Of a stretch of 38,702 nt of DNA, positions 20,607-28,433 are shown piece after piece. The notes under the pieces are model-generated. The model saw only the letters and a list, made by a program, of their open reading frames with translations, made no database searches and had not been told where the DNA came from. This DNA comes from CAKSHC01 sp045595395 (GTDB lineage: Bacteria > Bacillota > Clostridia > Oscillospirales > UMGS1783), in NCBI GenBank assembly GCA_045595395.1, contig JAZOAH010000022.1, positions 1 to 38,702 of the forward strand. The letters are read 5' to 3'. Each line of letters opens with the position of its first letter. Position 1 is the first letter of the stretch. Made by a program: the position numbers and the translations under genes.

Positions 20607-20787
20607 TGTCAGGAGGGGATCGGCGACAAGCCTCCTGAGGCCAAGGAGGACGGGAGTACCCAACAAGGGGAAAGCAAGAACTCAAGGTAAGAGTGGGAAG
20701 GGATAAGGGAGACTGAGACCCTCGATGCAGGTAGATGCTTAACGCTACCCACCGCCACAATTCAAAGCAAGAAAGGGGAACCCGCCA
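20607..20787 (+). ncRNA. long structured 5' leader, candidate regulatory RNA
   Basis: About 180 bases lie between the predicted transcript start and ATG 20788 without a convincing gene. CAGGAGG (20610-20616) pairs with CCTCCTG (20631-20637). CCTCC there could instead pair with GGAGG at 20645-20649, giving two rival folds. GGTAG (20730-20734) pairs with CTACC (20745-20749). The region is purine-rich and holds two AGGAGG words with no start codon behind them. It could be a regulatory leader, antiterminator or small RNA. No known riboswitch class was recognised. Confidence 0.4.
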
Positions 20788-21057
20788 ATGAGTACCTACG
20801 AACTGACCGCCACCGCCACCGAGCTGATGGAGCTCAAGCGTATGCGTGAAGAGCTGGATGCCGAGATCACCTCTCTGGAGGATCAGATCAAAGCCCACAT
20901 GGGTGACACCGAGCAGGTGACCGCCGGAGCCTTCAAGATCAGTTGGAAGACCGTCACCAGCAGCCGGGTGGATACCACCGCCCTGAAGAAGGCTATGCCG
21001 GAATTGGCAGCCCAGTTCACCAAGACCACTACCAGCCGCCGGTTCACCATTAACTGA
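20788..21057 (+). CDS. small coiled-coil phage protein (recombination-region family)
   Basis: An 89-residue protein. A coiled coil (ELKRMREELDAEITSLEDQI) is followed by a short beta domain AGAFKISWKTVTSSRVDTTA, ending KTTTSRRFTIN. I know this protein from Firmicutes phages, often near recombinases, but no function is established. It is the first gene after the structured leader. The ribosome site is AAAGGGG, 10 bases before the ATG. Confidence 0.72.
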   Translation: MSTYELTATATELMELKRMREELDAEITSLEDQIKAHMGDTEQVTAGAFKISWKTVTSSRVDTTALKKAMPELAAQFTKTTTSRRFTIN

Positions 21058-21068
21058 TAGCATCGACC

Positions 21069-21090
21069 GCCGGGGGAGCAATCCCCCGGC
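21069..21090 (+). terminator. stem-loop without T-run between small genes
   Basis: GCCGGGGG (21069-21076) pairs with CCCCCGGC (21083-21090) around a 6-base loop. No T-run follows, so it is more likely a processing or RNA-stability hairpin than a full terminator. The next ribosome site begins 3 bases later. Confidence 0.45.
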
Positions 21091-21105
21091 AGAAAGGGAG
21101 ACACA

Positions 21106-21276
21106 ATGGAAAACCTGATTGAAAAATTCTTCGACGAGATCCTTTATCAACGCATCATTTCCAGAGCCGTGGACAAACTGCTTTCTTTCGCTCCCAGAGG
21201 GCTGAGGAAGTACAGCAGGGAGATCGGGAAATACCTGTATGCTGCCGTGGTCGGCATGGTGCAGCGGATGCTGTAA
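21106..21276 (+). CDS. small amphipathic hypothetical protein
   Basis: A 56-residue frame from ATG 21106 behind AAAGGGAG. It is helical and basic, with sequence such as FFDEILYQRIISRAVDKLLS and a partly hydrophobic end (YLYAAVVGMVQRML). The function is unknown. The support is the ribosome site, the spacing and a plausible composition. Confidence 0.55.
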   Translation: MENLIEKFFDEILYQRIISRAVDKLLSFAPRGLRKYSREIGKYLYAAVVGMVQRML

Positions 21277-21335
21277 GCAGGAATCCCCGCCAATTACGGC
21301 GAATTACTCAGCAACACAAAAGGGAGGACAACACA

Positions 21336-21680
21336 ATGACCATTTACGATTTCGCAAAAAACCTTTGGGAAAACATGATCGACACGGATACCCCTTACAC
21401 CATCGAAGATGCCACACAGGATCTCGCAAACTTCGCAGCCGAAGATTGGGAGATCCCGGAGGACATCACCCCTGAATCCCTGTGCGCCGCCATGAATGAG
21501 ATTATGAGCGAGAATGCAGAACCCGCCGATGATGACGCTGACAACAGCGTTTGGGAAAACGAACTTCGCAACCAGCGTGACACCATCATTGCAGAGGACA
21601 CCAACCCCAGACGAGCATGGATGATCCAAGAAGCGTACAGCATCACCCGCAACCCCTACAGCGGGAAGCGCAGGAGATGA
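21336..21680 (+). CDS. acidic phage hypothetical protein
   Basis: A 114-residue, strongly acidic protein (IEDATQDLANFAAEDWEIPE and SENAEPADDDADNS), ending basic (SGKRRR). GGGAGGA precedes the ATG. Such acidic helical proteins can mimic DNA or block host enzymes, but nothing here proves that. It overlaps the next gene by 4 bp. Confidence 0.62.
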   Translation: MTIYDFAKNLWENMIDTDTPYTIEDATQDLANFAAEDWEIPEDITPESLCAAMNEIMSENAEPADDDADNSVWENELRNQRDTIIAEDTNPRRAWMIQEAYSITRNPYSGKRRR

Positions 21681-21853
21681 CCGCCACCGAAATGCTCGAC
21701 CGCATGGGCAAGATCGAGGATGAGGCCGACCTCATCAAACGGCTGCTGATCGCTGGAAGGATCTCCGAGGATGAGGCCGACAAGAGGTTGCTGGAGCTGT
21801 GGAAGGAGCATTGCAAGCTCACTCACAGGCTGCGGGATCTCGGCTATCTCTAA
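21677..21853 (+). CDS. small helical phage protein
   Basis: A 58-residue protein from ATG 21677, overlapping the previous stop. The sequence DEADLIKRLLIAGRISEDEA, then LLELWKEHCKLTHRLRDL, is two long helices. It is the last gene before the terminator and tRNA. The function is unknown. Confidence 0.6.
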   Translation: MTATEMLDRMGKIEDEADLIKRLLIAGRISEDEADKRLLELWKEHCKLTHRLRDLGYL

Positions 21854-21910
21854 AAAACTTTGCCCATTACAGTCTTTTACAGTTTTTTTATGCTACACTA
21901 CTACCATCGA

Positions 21911-21942
21911 AAGCGACCGCCCACCGGGCAGGCCGCTTTTTT
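21911..21942 (+). terminator. intrinsic terminator upstream of tRNA
   Basis: AAGCG and following CC/CCC pair with GGG/GG and CGCTT in an imperfect hairpin (21911-21938) followed by a TTTTTT run ending at 21942. It ends the 20788-21853 operon one base before the tRNA. Confidence 0.75.
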
Positions 21943-22018
21943 GCTGCCTTGGCTCAGATGGTAGAGCAGCGGATTTGTAACCCGCAGGCCGTGGGTTCGA
22001 CCCCCTCAGGCAGCTCCA
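21943..22018 (+). tRNA. tRNA-Thr (anticodon UGU)
   Basis: A 76-base cloverleaf. Acceptor GCTGCCT pairs with AGGCAGC, followed by T and an encoded CCA. D-arm TGGCTCAGATGGTAGAGCA; anticodon loop TTTGTAA with anticodon TGT; T-loop TTCGACC. The anticodon stem GCGGA/CCCGC has one mismatch next to the loop. A phage tRNA may supply a codon (ACA) rarer in the host or replace a tRNA cut by host defences. It lies between the terminator and the late genes, in a gene-free stretch 21854-22121. Confidence 0.95.
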
Positions 22019-22121
22019 TATAGGTAGTGGCGGCAAGACCGCCGGGATTTAGTGCGAAGCCCCCGCACGACCTCCGCATGGTGGGGTGTGGAGCGGAAAA
22101 AGGGCAAAAAGGAGGGATAGC

Positions 22122-22646
22122 GTGGAGATCATCATGAAAAAGGTGTCGGAGCTGACACCCTATGACAAGAACGCCAAGAAACATGATGCGGGGCAGATCG
22201 CAAATGTGGCGCAGTCCATCAGCGAGATGGGATGGAAGCAGCCCATCGTGATTGATGGCAATGGCGTTGTCATCGTCGGGCATTGCCGTCTGCTGGCTGC
22301 CAAGAAGCTCAAGCAGAAGGAAGTGCCTTGCGTGGTGGCTGATGATCTGACCCCCGAGCAGATTAAGAAGTACCGCATCTTGGACAACAAACTGGCAGAA
22401 TCTCCGTGGGATCTTGATTTGTTGGCGAAAGATATCGAAGGGCTGGATTTTGACGGTTTTGACCTGGATTTTGGCATTGATGGCGAACCAATCCCGTCTT
22501 TTGATGAATTGGACGCGGATACGGTTCCTATCGAGCATGTAGCAATCAAATTGACTTTCCCAGACTATACAGCATACCATCGTGTGGAAAACCGCGTAAA
22601 AGAATTTGCTGACGAAGTCGGTGCAACGGTTGTGGTGACAAAATGA
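22122..22646 (+). CDS. ParB-like nuclease/N-terminal-domain protein
   Basis: A 174-residue protein from GTG 22122 behind AAAGGAGGGA. The ParB/Srx fold is clear: VSELTPYDKNAKKHDAGQIA, SISEMGWKQPIVIDGNGVVI, VGHCRLLAAKKLKQKEVPCV and YRILDNKLAESPWDLDLLAK. In phages these proteins often accompany DNA methyltransferases and other modification genes. Here the stop overlaps the start of a Mom-like gene, so the two are coupled. It binds and may cleave DNA or nucleotide, but the reaction is unknown. Confidence 0.88.
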   Translation: MEIIMKKVSELTPYDKNAKKHDAGQIANVAQSISEMGWKQPIVIDGNGVVIVGHCRLLAAKKLKQKEVPCVVADDLTPEQIKKYRILDNKLAESPWDLDLLAKDIEGLDFDGFDLDFGIDGEPIPSFDELDADTVPIEHVAIKLTFPDYTAYHRVENRVKEFADEVGATVVVTK

Positions 22647-23317
22647 TTGAATTGCGTCATGCGTCACGAAAAGCGATTGAATATGCATGTACTCATTTCC
22701 ATTATGCTAATAGAGTGCCTGCTGTCCAATACGCATACAACATTTACAACGACGATGGCGAATGGTGTGGTGTTGTAATCTTTGGCAGCGGTGCAACCGG
22801 AAACATGGCAAAGGGCGTTGGCTTTGATGTTGGAGAAGTTTGCGAGCTTGAACGTATGGCATTGAACGGAAAACAAACATGTACAAGCCAAGTTGTTGCA
22901 GAATGTCTTAAACGCTTGCATGCCGATGCGCCACAGATAAAATGCGTTGTTAGCTATGCCGACCAAAACCAAGGGCACTTCGGAACGATCTATCAAGCAA
23001 CAAATTGGATATACCTTGGCGATACATCAAAAACGTCAAACGCAAAGCCGGATGCATATATCATACGTGGGAAAAGATATCATCCACGAAGTGTAGGCGC
23101 AAAAGGATGGAAACAATCCCTTGAGTGGCTGCGGGAAAACATAGACCCGAATGCGGCTGAAGTATGGGGACTACCAAAATTCAAGTATGTGTTTGTGTTT
23201 GACAAACGCTTACGACGGCAAATGATGGGGAAATCAAAGCCATATCCGAAAAAGCGAGGTGAGACCCACGCCCAGAGGAACACATCCGAACAGCCGAGCA
23301 AATCTCCTGAAGGGTAA
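22643..23317 (+). CDS. mom: Mom-like DNA modification protein
   Basis: A 224-residue protein of the phage Mu Mom family, which has an acetyltransferase-like fold. Key stretches: YACTHFHYANRVPAVQYAYN, WCGVVIFGSGATGNMAKGVG, EVCELERMALN, and CVVSYADQNQGHFGTIYQAT followed by NWIYLGDT. Mu Mom converts adenine in DNA to an acetamido form that resists many restriction enzymes. The N-terminal 150 residues match the family; the basic tail (KSKPYPKKRGETHAQRN) is extra. The gene is richer in A/T than its neighbours, consistent with transfer. The last 59 bp overlap the small terminase gene. Confidence 0.85.
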   Translation: MIELRHASRKAIEYACTHFHYANRVPAVQYAYNIYNDDGEWCGVVIFGSGATGNMAKGVGFDVGEVCELERMALNGKQTCTSQVVAECLKRLHADAPQIKCVVSYADQNQGHFGTIYQATNWIYLGDTSKTSNAKPDAYIIRGKRYHPRSVGAKGWKQSLEWLRENIDPNAAEVWGLPKFKYVFVFDKRLRRQMMGKSKPYPKKRGETHAQRNTSEQPSKSPEG

Positions 23318-23642
23318 GGCGACCCAATTCGGAGCCAACGGCGATTCAACGGCGAAAGAAGCCGGTGAAAAGAGCGCGGAGAAGCGAGCCGAGCGCAAGA
23401 CCCTGCGTGAAGGCCTGCTGCTGCTGCTCTCCGAGGAGTTGAAGAAGGAGGGCAATCCCACCGGCAAGACCACGCAGGATGCCATCATTGCCGGTCTGGT
23501 CAAGCGTGCTGTGGCTGGCGATACCCGTGCTTTTGAGATCATCCGGGACACCATCGGCGAAAAGCCCGTGGAGCGCATCGCCAACGTGACACCCGATCCT
23601 GATGTGATCGCAGATGTGGAAAAGGCGTTGTTTGGGAAATGA
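23259..23642 (+). CDS. terS: putative small terminase subunit
   Basis: A 127-residue protein from GTG 23259. The basic N-terminus (MRPTPRGTHPNSRANLLKGK) leads into a helical segment (TLREGLLLLLSEELKKEG) and TQDAIIAGLVKRAVAGDTRA, typical of DUF5681-like small terminases. Its end EKPVERIANVTPD is common in this family. It recognises phage DNA for packaging. It overlaps the Mom-like gene by 59 bp and the large terminase by 4 bp. Confidence 0.78.
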   Translation: MRPTPRGTHPNSRANLLKGKATQFGANGDSTAKEAGEKSAEKRAERKTLREGLLLLLSEELKKEGNPTGKTTQDAIIAGLVKRAVAGDTRAFEIIRDTIGEKPVERIANVTPDPDVIADVEKALFGK

Positions 23643-24886
23643 GTTATACAAGGGATGATTATATCCGGGTTTTTCGTGATGAGCCTGCCCGTATCGGGCA
23701 TATGGTAGGGTTCACCGATCTGGGCGAGCTGCACAACCAATGGATGAAGGACATGTTATACGGCGAAGGTGATATGACCCTGCTGGCGCACCGCCTGAGC
23801 TATAAAACCACCTGCGTTTCGGTTGTGCTTGCTGTGTATGTGGCCTGCCTGCCCAGAATATCCACCATGTTCATGCGGAAAACCGATACCGACGTGAAGG
23901 AGATCATCCACCAGACCAAAAACATTCTGGAAAACCCCAGCTTCGCCCATGCGGTGAAAATGATCATGGGAAAGCCGCTGGAACTGCTGACCGCCACTTC
24001 CACCGAGATCAACACCAATTTCAACCTGTCCACCCGTGGTACTTCTCAGCTGCTGGGCATTGGCTCCGGCAGCAGCATCACCGGTAAGCACTACGACCGC
24101 ATCTTTACCGATGACATCGTCAACCGGGAGGACAGGGTGAGCGCAGCCGAGCGTGAGCGCATCAATGGCGTTTACATGGAGTTGCAAAACGTTCGCACCC
24201 ATAACAGCCGGATCATCAACACCGGCACGCCGTGGCATAAGGAAGATGCCATCAGCACACTGATGCCCAATGTGCAGCGGTATGACTGTTACTCCACCGG
24301 CATCATGTCCCCGAAGATGATCGAGGAAAAGCGGCAAAGCATGGCTCCGTCCCTGTTCGCCGCCAACTATGAGCTGCAACACATTGCCGCCGAGAACGCT
24401 CTGTTTGCCACCGCCCCCGGCAGGACGGATGACATCACCCTGCTGTATGACGGCATCGCCCATGTTGACGCTGCCTATGGCGGTGAGGACGGCACAGCAT
24501 TCACCTGCGGTCGCCGCCGTGGCGATACGCTGTATCTGTACGGCAAGCTGTGGCATAAGCACGTTGACACCGTCATGGATTTCATCGCCGGTGAGTGCAA
24601 GCGGCTTCGTTGTGAGCCTCTCTATTGCGAGACCAACGCCGACAAGGGCTTTTTCGGGCGGGAGATCCGGAAACAGGGCGTTACAACTCGCATGTACGCA
24701 GAGCGAGAAAATAAATACTATAAGATTTCGACATTCCTCCGCAAGTGGTGGGGGAATGTCATTTTTGTTGATGGCACTGACCCGGAGTATATTGCCCAAA
24801 TTATGGACTATACCGAGGACGCAGCCCACGACGATGCCCCCGACAGCGCAGCATGCATCTGCCGGATTATTGACCGCAGGGAGTGA
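23639..24886 (+). CDS. terL: terminase large subunit
   Basis: A 415-residue packaging motor and nuclease. The ATPase part has a deviant Walker A (AHRLSYKTT, residues 50-58), Walker B IFTDD (155-159) and a coupling motif NTGTPWH (194-200). The nuclease part starts at HVDAAYGGEDGTA (Asp277 as a predicted metal ligand) and continues CETNADKGFFGREI. It translocates DNA into the head and cuts it. The length is normal. The stop overlaps the portal ribosome region. Confidence 0.93.
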   Translation: MSYTRDDYIRVFRDEPARIGHMVGFTDLGELHNQWMKDMLYGEGDMTLLAHRLSYKTTCVSVVLAVYVACLPRISTMFMRKTDTDVKEIIHQTKNILENPSFAHAVKMIMGKPLELLTATSTEINTNFNLSTRGTSQLLGIGSGSSITGKHYDRIFTDDIVNREDRVSAAERERINGVYMELQNVRTHNSRIINTGTPWHKEDAISTLMPNVQRYDCYSTGIMSPKMIEEKRQSMAPSLFAANYELQHIAAENALFATAPGRTDDITLLYDGIAHVDAAYGGEDGTAFTCGRRRGDTLYLYGKLWHKHVDTVMDFIAGECKRLRCEPLYCETNADKGFFGREIRKQGVTTRMYAERENKYYKISTFLRKWWGNVIFVDGTDPEYIAQIMDYTEDAAHDDAPDSAACICRIIDRRE

Positions 24887-24891
24887 CCACC

Positions 24892-26349
24892 ATGTACATC
24901 AATTACACCTATCAAGACTGGGAGACCACTCCCGAATCCGAGCGGCTGGAACTGGTCGAAAAGATCATCAGCGATTACAAATCCAGTGACGAGTTCAAGG
25001 CCGCCGAAGAAGCCGATAAATATTACACCGGCAGCGGCACGCCGATCAACGACAAAAAGCTGCTGAAACCCCGTGCGGTATCCTCGACTGACCCCAGCGG
25101 CAGACCGACCAAGATCACCCAATTGGCTGAGGTTGTAGGTAATCAGATCAGCAGCGACTTTTTCCGGCGGTTTACGGTGCAGCGCACCCATTACAGCCTT
25201 GCCAACGGCATTGTCATCAACGGCAACCCCAGCGAAGACACCCTCGGCAGCGGCGCAGACCACATCATCTCCACAGCGGCCCAGAACGCCCAAGTTCATG
25301 GTGTTTGTTGGGGCTATTGGAACGCTGATCACCTTGAGATCATCCCCGCTTACAAGGACGCTCTGAGTGGATTTGTGGCCCTTGTGGATGAGCGCACCAG
25401 CACGCCCATGCTGGGCATCCAGTTTTGGCAGCTTGACAATGATCGCCCGCTGTGGGTACGGCTCTTTGAAACCGACGGCCTGACGGAGTACAGGAAATCC
25501 AAGGATGATGACCACCTGACCGAGTATGCCCCGAAGCGGGCATACAAGCAGACTATTTCCACCGATGCGGCAGGGTCTGAGGTGATCGGGGCGACCAATT
25601 ACGCCGCATTGCCTGTTGTGCCGCTGTACGCCAACGAGATGCATCGTAGTACCCTGACCCCGGCTATCAAGCGCAAGATCGACGCTTACGATGTCATCAC
25701 CAGCGATTTCGCCGATAATCTGGAGCAGGCCAACGAAATCTACTGGGTCTTGAATAACTTCGGTGGCAGCACCGCCGAAATCGCCGAAATGCTGGAAACC
25801 ATCCACAGGCTGAAAGCTATCGCCAACATCAGCGACGGCACAAGCAGCAGCACCGTCGAGGCAAAGTCCTTCGATGTTCCGTTTGCCGCTCGACAGGTGG
25901 CCATCGTCCTGCTGACCGAGACCCTGCACGATGATGCAATGGTGGTCAACCTCAAAGAAATCACCGGCGGCAGCTTGACCAACGTGGCCATCGAAACGGC
26001 ATTCACCCGCATGGATCTTGGTGCGGATGAACTGGAGTGGCAGGTTTTCGGCTTTGTGCAGCAGATCCTGAGGCTCAACGGCGTGGATACCGAAGACATC
26101 GTATTCAAACGGGCGAAGCTGTACAACACCAAGGAGACGCTTGAAAACATCTATATGATGCGGCAGGACATCTCCCAACGTGCAGCCCTGACCCTTAACC
26201 CCATGATTGCCGCCGATGAGGTGGAGCAGATCATTTCCGAGACCGAAGCCGAAAAACAGGCACAGCGTGACATGGCCTATCTGCAAGCGGCAGTCATCGG
26301 GCAGATGAACACCTCCGACGAGGAGATGACCACCGAAGATGTGGAGTAA
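24892..26349 (+). CDS. portal protein, SPP1 gp6-like
   Basis: A 485-residue protein from ATG 24892, with GCAGGGAG upstream. The N-terminal half carries KYYTGSGTPINDKKLLKPRA, VVGNQISSDFFRRFTVQRTH and a central wing (WNADHLEIIPAYKDALSGF). The C-terminal half includes ANEIYWVLNNFGGSTAEIAE and a clip/stem-like helical region ending in acidic residues. This matches the SPP1_Gp6 portal family, a twelve-subunit ring through which DNA enters the head. It overlaps the MuF gene by 11 bp. Confidence 0.92.
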   Translation: MYINYTYQDWETTPESERLELVEKIISDYKSSDEFKAAEEADKYYTGSGTPINDKKLLKPRAVSSTDPSGRPTKITQLAEVVGNQISSDFFRRFTVQRTHYSLANGIVINGNPSEDTLGSGADHIISTAAQNAQVHGVCWGYWNADHLEIIPAYKDALSGFVALVDERTSTPMLGIQFWQLDNDRPLWVRLFETDGLTEYRKSKDDDHLTEYAPKRAYKQTISTDAAGSEVIGATNYAALPVVPLYANEMHRSTLTPAIKRKIDAYDVITSDFADNLEQANEIYWVLNNFGGSTAEIAEMLETIHRLKAIANISDGTSSSTVEAKSFDVPFAARQVAIVLLTETLHDDAMVVNLKEITGGSLTNVAIETAFTRMDLGADELEWQVFGFVQQILRLNGVDTEDIVFKRAKLYNTKETLENIYMMRQDISQRAALTLNPMIAADEVEQIISETEAEKQAQRDMAYLQAAVIGQMNTSDEEMTTEDVE

Positions 26350-27289
26350 GCTCGAAGAAATGCTGGAAAAGTGGGGCGAGCGCAAGGAGGAACGCCTCGC
26401 TGCCAAAATTCGCCGCTTTTACGCTCAGGCCGCCAAGACCATCGCCCGAAAGGCGAAGCGGCTTGCAAAGGCTTTCCAGCGCATCGACAACGCACCCGGA
26501 AGTGACGGTTACAAGGCCACCCGCAAGCGGGAGGAAGCCCGCACAAGCGATGTTTTGCCCCGATGCGCTGTGGTCATGGCTGCTGCTGGTGTCAAATCCG
26601 CTGATGCCATCACCACCGACTGTGGAGAGGTGTACGGCAGGAATGCCGTCGAGCCGGGGGAAGACCCACCCGAACCGCCTGCACCAACGAACATCGCCCA
26701 GCGGGTTGATGATCTTGTCGCATCTGTGGACGATGTGCCTCCTGTGCTGGCTGTGCTGGAACTGGACACCATAGCCCACGATATCAGGACAGATGTCAGC
26801 GGGTACAGGGTCAACCCTTACAGCAAGCTGGCCCTTGATGATGTGAGCGACCCTGTTGCATGCCTTGCGAAGCTGACAGAGGCCCTTAACCGCAACTTGT
26901 CCGGCAAGCACGGTGTTGATGAGCTTGCAAAGGACATCGCTGAAGCCACAGGGTACAACATGACCCGGTCGCTGAGGATCGCCCGAACCGAGCGCACCCG
27001 TGCGCAGAATGCCGCCCGTTGGGAGGAGCTGATGCGGCTCAACCGCATTGACCGAGCGCACAAGACCAAATACAGAAAAATGTGGATCGCCCGAAACGAC
27101 GAGCGCACCCGTGACAGCCATGCTGATATGTCAGGACAGATGCGCTATGTTACCGAGCCGTTTATATCGGGGGCAGGTCACGAATTGATGTATCCGGGAG
27201 ACCCCAACGCCCCGCCGGAAGAGGTCATCAACTGCCGCTGTTATATGCGACGGGTGCATCCTGATGATGTGGCGATGTACGGAGGTTGA
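26339..27289 (+). CDS. minor head protein, SPP1 gp7 / MuF family
   Basis: A 316-residue protein. The N-terminal part is charged and helical. The C-terminal MuF domain (about 215-315) has RIARTERTRAQNAARWEEL, KMWIARNDERTRDSHADMSG and the closing zinc-like motif NCRCYMRRVHPDD. It is injected or bound with DNA and helps head assembly with the portal. The position directly after the portal is standard. Confidence 0.93.
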   Translation: MWSKLEEMLEKWGERKEERLAAKIRRFYAQAAKTIARKAKRLAKAFQRIDNAPGSDGYKATRKREEARTSDVLPRCAVVMAAAGVKSADAITTDCGEVYGRNAVEPGEDPPEPPAPTNIAQRVDDLVASVDDVPPVLAVLELDTIAHDIRTDVSGYRVNPYSKLALDDVSDPVACLAKLTEALNRNLSGKHGVDELAKDIAEATGYNMTRSLRIARTERTRAQNAARWEELMRLNRIDRAHKTKYRKMWIARNDERTRDSHADMSGQMRYVTEPFISGAGHELMYPGDPNAPPEEVINCRCYMRRVHPDDVAMYGG

Positions 27290-27294
27290 TGCAG

Positions 27295-27723
27295 ATGGCA
27301 ACATACCGCAACAATTACACGTTTTCCAACCACATTGACACGGTGATGTATACCCTCACAGGCAACGCACAAACAGCGAGCGAGGACGCAGCCGATGCAG
27401 CCGTTGATGCTATCCAGCATCAGATGTTGTATGGGTACAAGATCCCCCACGGCAGGGATCACCACACCGAAATTCTCGACACGGGCCGTCTGTTTGATTC
27501 CATTGTTGCCGAGGTTGTCAAGGTCTCAGAAAACACATGGGAAACCCGTGCAGGAGCCTCTAACGAGGCTGGCCGTATGGAGGATGTGAGCTATGCCGTG
27601 TATGTCCACGACGGCACATCCAATATGTCTGCAAGGCCGTTCATCCGGGATGCCCTGATGGACGAGGAGTTTCAGAACAGAATCCAACAAATTTATGTCG
27701 ACGACCTGAGTCAAGGTTTCTGA
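27295..27723 (+). CDS. HK97 gp10-like protein (first copy)
   Basis: A 142-residue protein from ATG 27295, with GGAGGT 8 bases upstream. It holds the gp10-type pattern HQMLYGYKIPHGRDHHTEIL, DTGRLFDSIVAEV, YAVYVHDGTSNMSARPFIRD. HK97 gp10-like proteins close the head-tail joint or the tail's upper end. Here it sits between MuF and the scaffold gene, an unusual place, and a related copy is at 33087. It may be a duplicated tail component. Confidence 0.8.
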   Translation: MATYRNNYTFSNHIDTVMYTLTGNAQTASEDAADAAVDAIQHQMLYGYKIPHGRDHHTEILDTGRLFDSIVAEVVKVSENTWETRAGASNEAGRMEDVSYAVYVHDGTSNMSARPFIRDALMDEEFQNRIQQIYVDDLSQGF

Positions 27724-27819
27724 CGGCAACCACAGCCGAGGCGATGAACTGCCCCGGCTGTTTGCATATAAAAACACATAGCGGCACGAAACGCCGCCCG
27801 AAGAAAAGGAGAATGTGTC

Positions 27820-28419
27820 ATGGCACTTACCCGTAAACTTTTGAAATCCCTTGGTCTGGAAGAAGCGCAGATCGAAACGATCATCGAAGCCCACACCGAG
27901 ACCACCGACGGTCTGAAGGAGTCCCTCAAGACCGCCCAAACCGAAGCTGCGAAGGTCGAGGGACTGACCAAGCAGCTCAACGAGGCCAACGACAAGCTGT
28001 CCAAGGCCGGAGATGCCGCCAAGGTGCAGAAGGCGTTTGACGATTACAAGGCCGAAGTCGAAGCGGAGAAAAAAACCGCCAAGACCGCCGCCGATGTACA
28101 GGAGCTGCTGAAGGAGGCGGGCATCAGCCGTGAATCCTTCCGGGCCGCTGTAGCCAAGTCCTTCGACGCTGCCAAGATCACCTATGCCGATGACGGCAGC
28201 ATCTCCAATCGTGCTGAATTGGTGCAGGGCATCAAGGCCGACTATGCCGATTTTCTGTCCACCACCACCACCACCGGCACGCCCACCATCACCCCGCCTA
28301 CCGGCGGCAAAGCCGGAGGCATGACCAAGGATGAGATCATGGCGATCAAGGATCCCGAAGCCCGTCAGGCTGAAATCATCAGGAATCCCGGCGCATTTGG
28401 TCTCACATTTACAAAATAA
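27820..28419 (+). CDS. phage scaffold / minor structural protein GP20-like
   Basis: A 199-residue protein behind AAAGGAG. Long coiled coil (ETTDGLKESLKTAQTEAAKV, then LTKQLNEANDKLSKAGDA), then a small globular part and a Thr/Gly-rich stretch, ending NPGAFGLTFTK. This is the scaffold arrangement found before the capsid gene. It guides assembly of the major capsid protein and is lost before DNA fills the head. The 96-bp gap before it has a small CAGCCG/CGGCTG hairpin and no clear promoter. Confidence 0.88.
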   Translation: MALTRKLLKSLGLEEAQIETIIEAHTETTDGLKESLKTAQTEAAKVEGLTKQLNEANDKLSKAGDAAKVQKAFDDYKAEVEAEKKTAKTAADVQELLKEAGISRESFRAAVAKSFDAAKITYADDGSISNRAELVQGIKADYADFLSTTTTTGTPTITPPTGGKAGGMTKDEIMAIKDPEARQAEIIRNPGAFGLTFTK

Positions 28420-28433
28420 AGGAGCGATAAGCA

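Noticed and set aside
20595..20690. Open stretch in the leader coding a peptide ending GESKNSR
   Set aside because: There is no ATG, GTG or TTG start behind either AGGAGG word. Kept as part of the structured leader.
23756..24829. Open frame of 357 codons on the minus strand
   Set aside because: Antisense to the large terminase; the terminase has clear motifs and this frame has none.
24808..26406. Open frame of 532 codons on the minus strand
   Set aside because: It is a shadow opposite the portal gene, with no ribosome site or recognisable domain, and a His/Gly/Val-rich composition typical of antisense frames.
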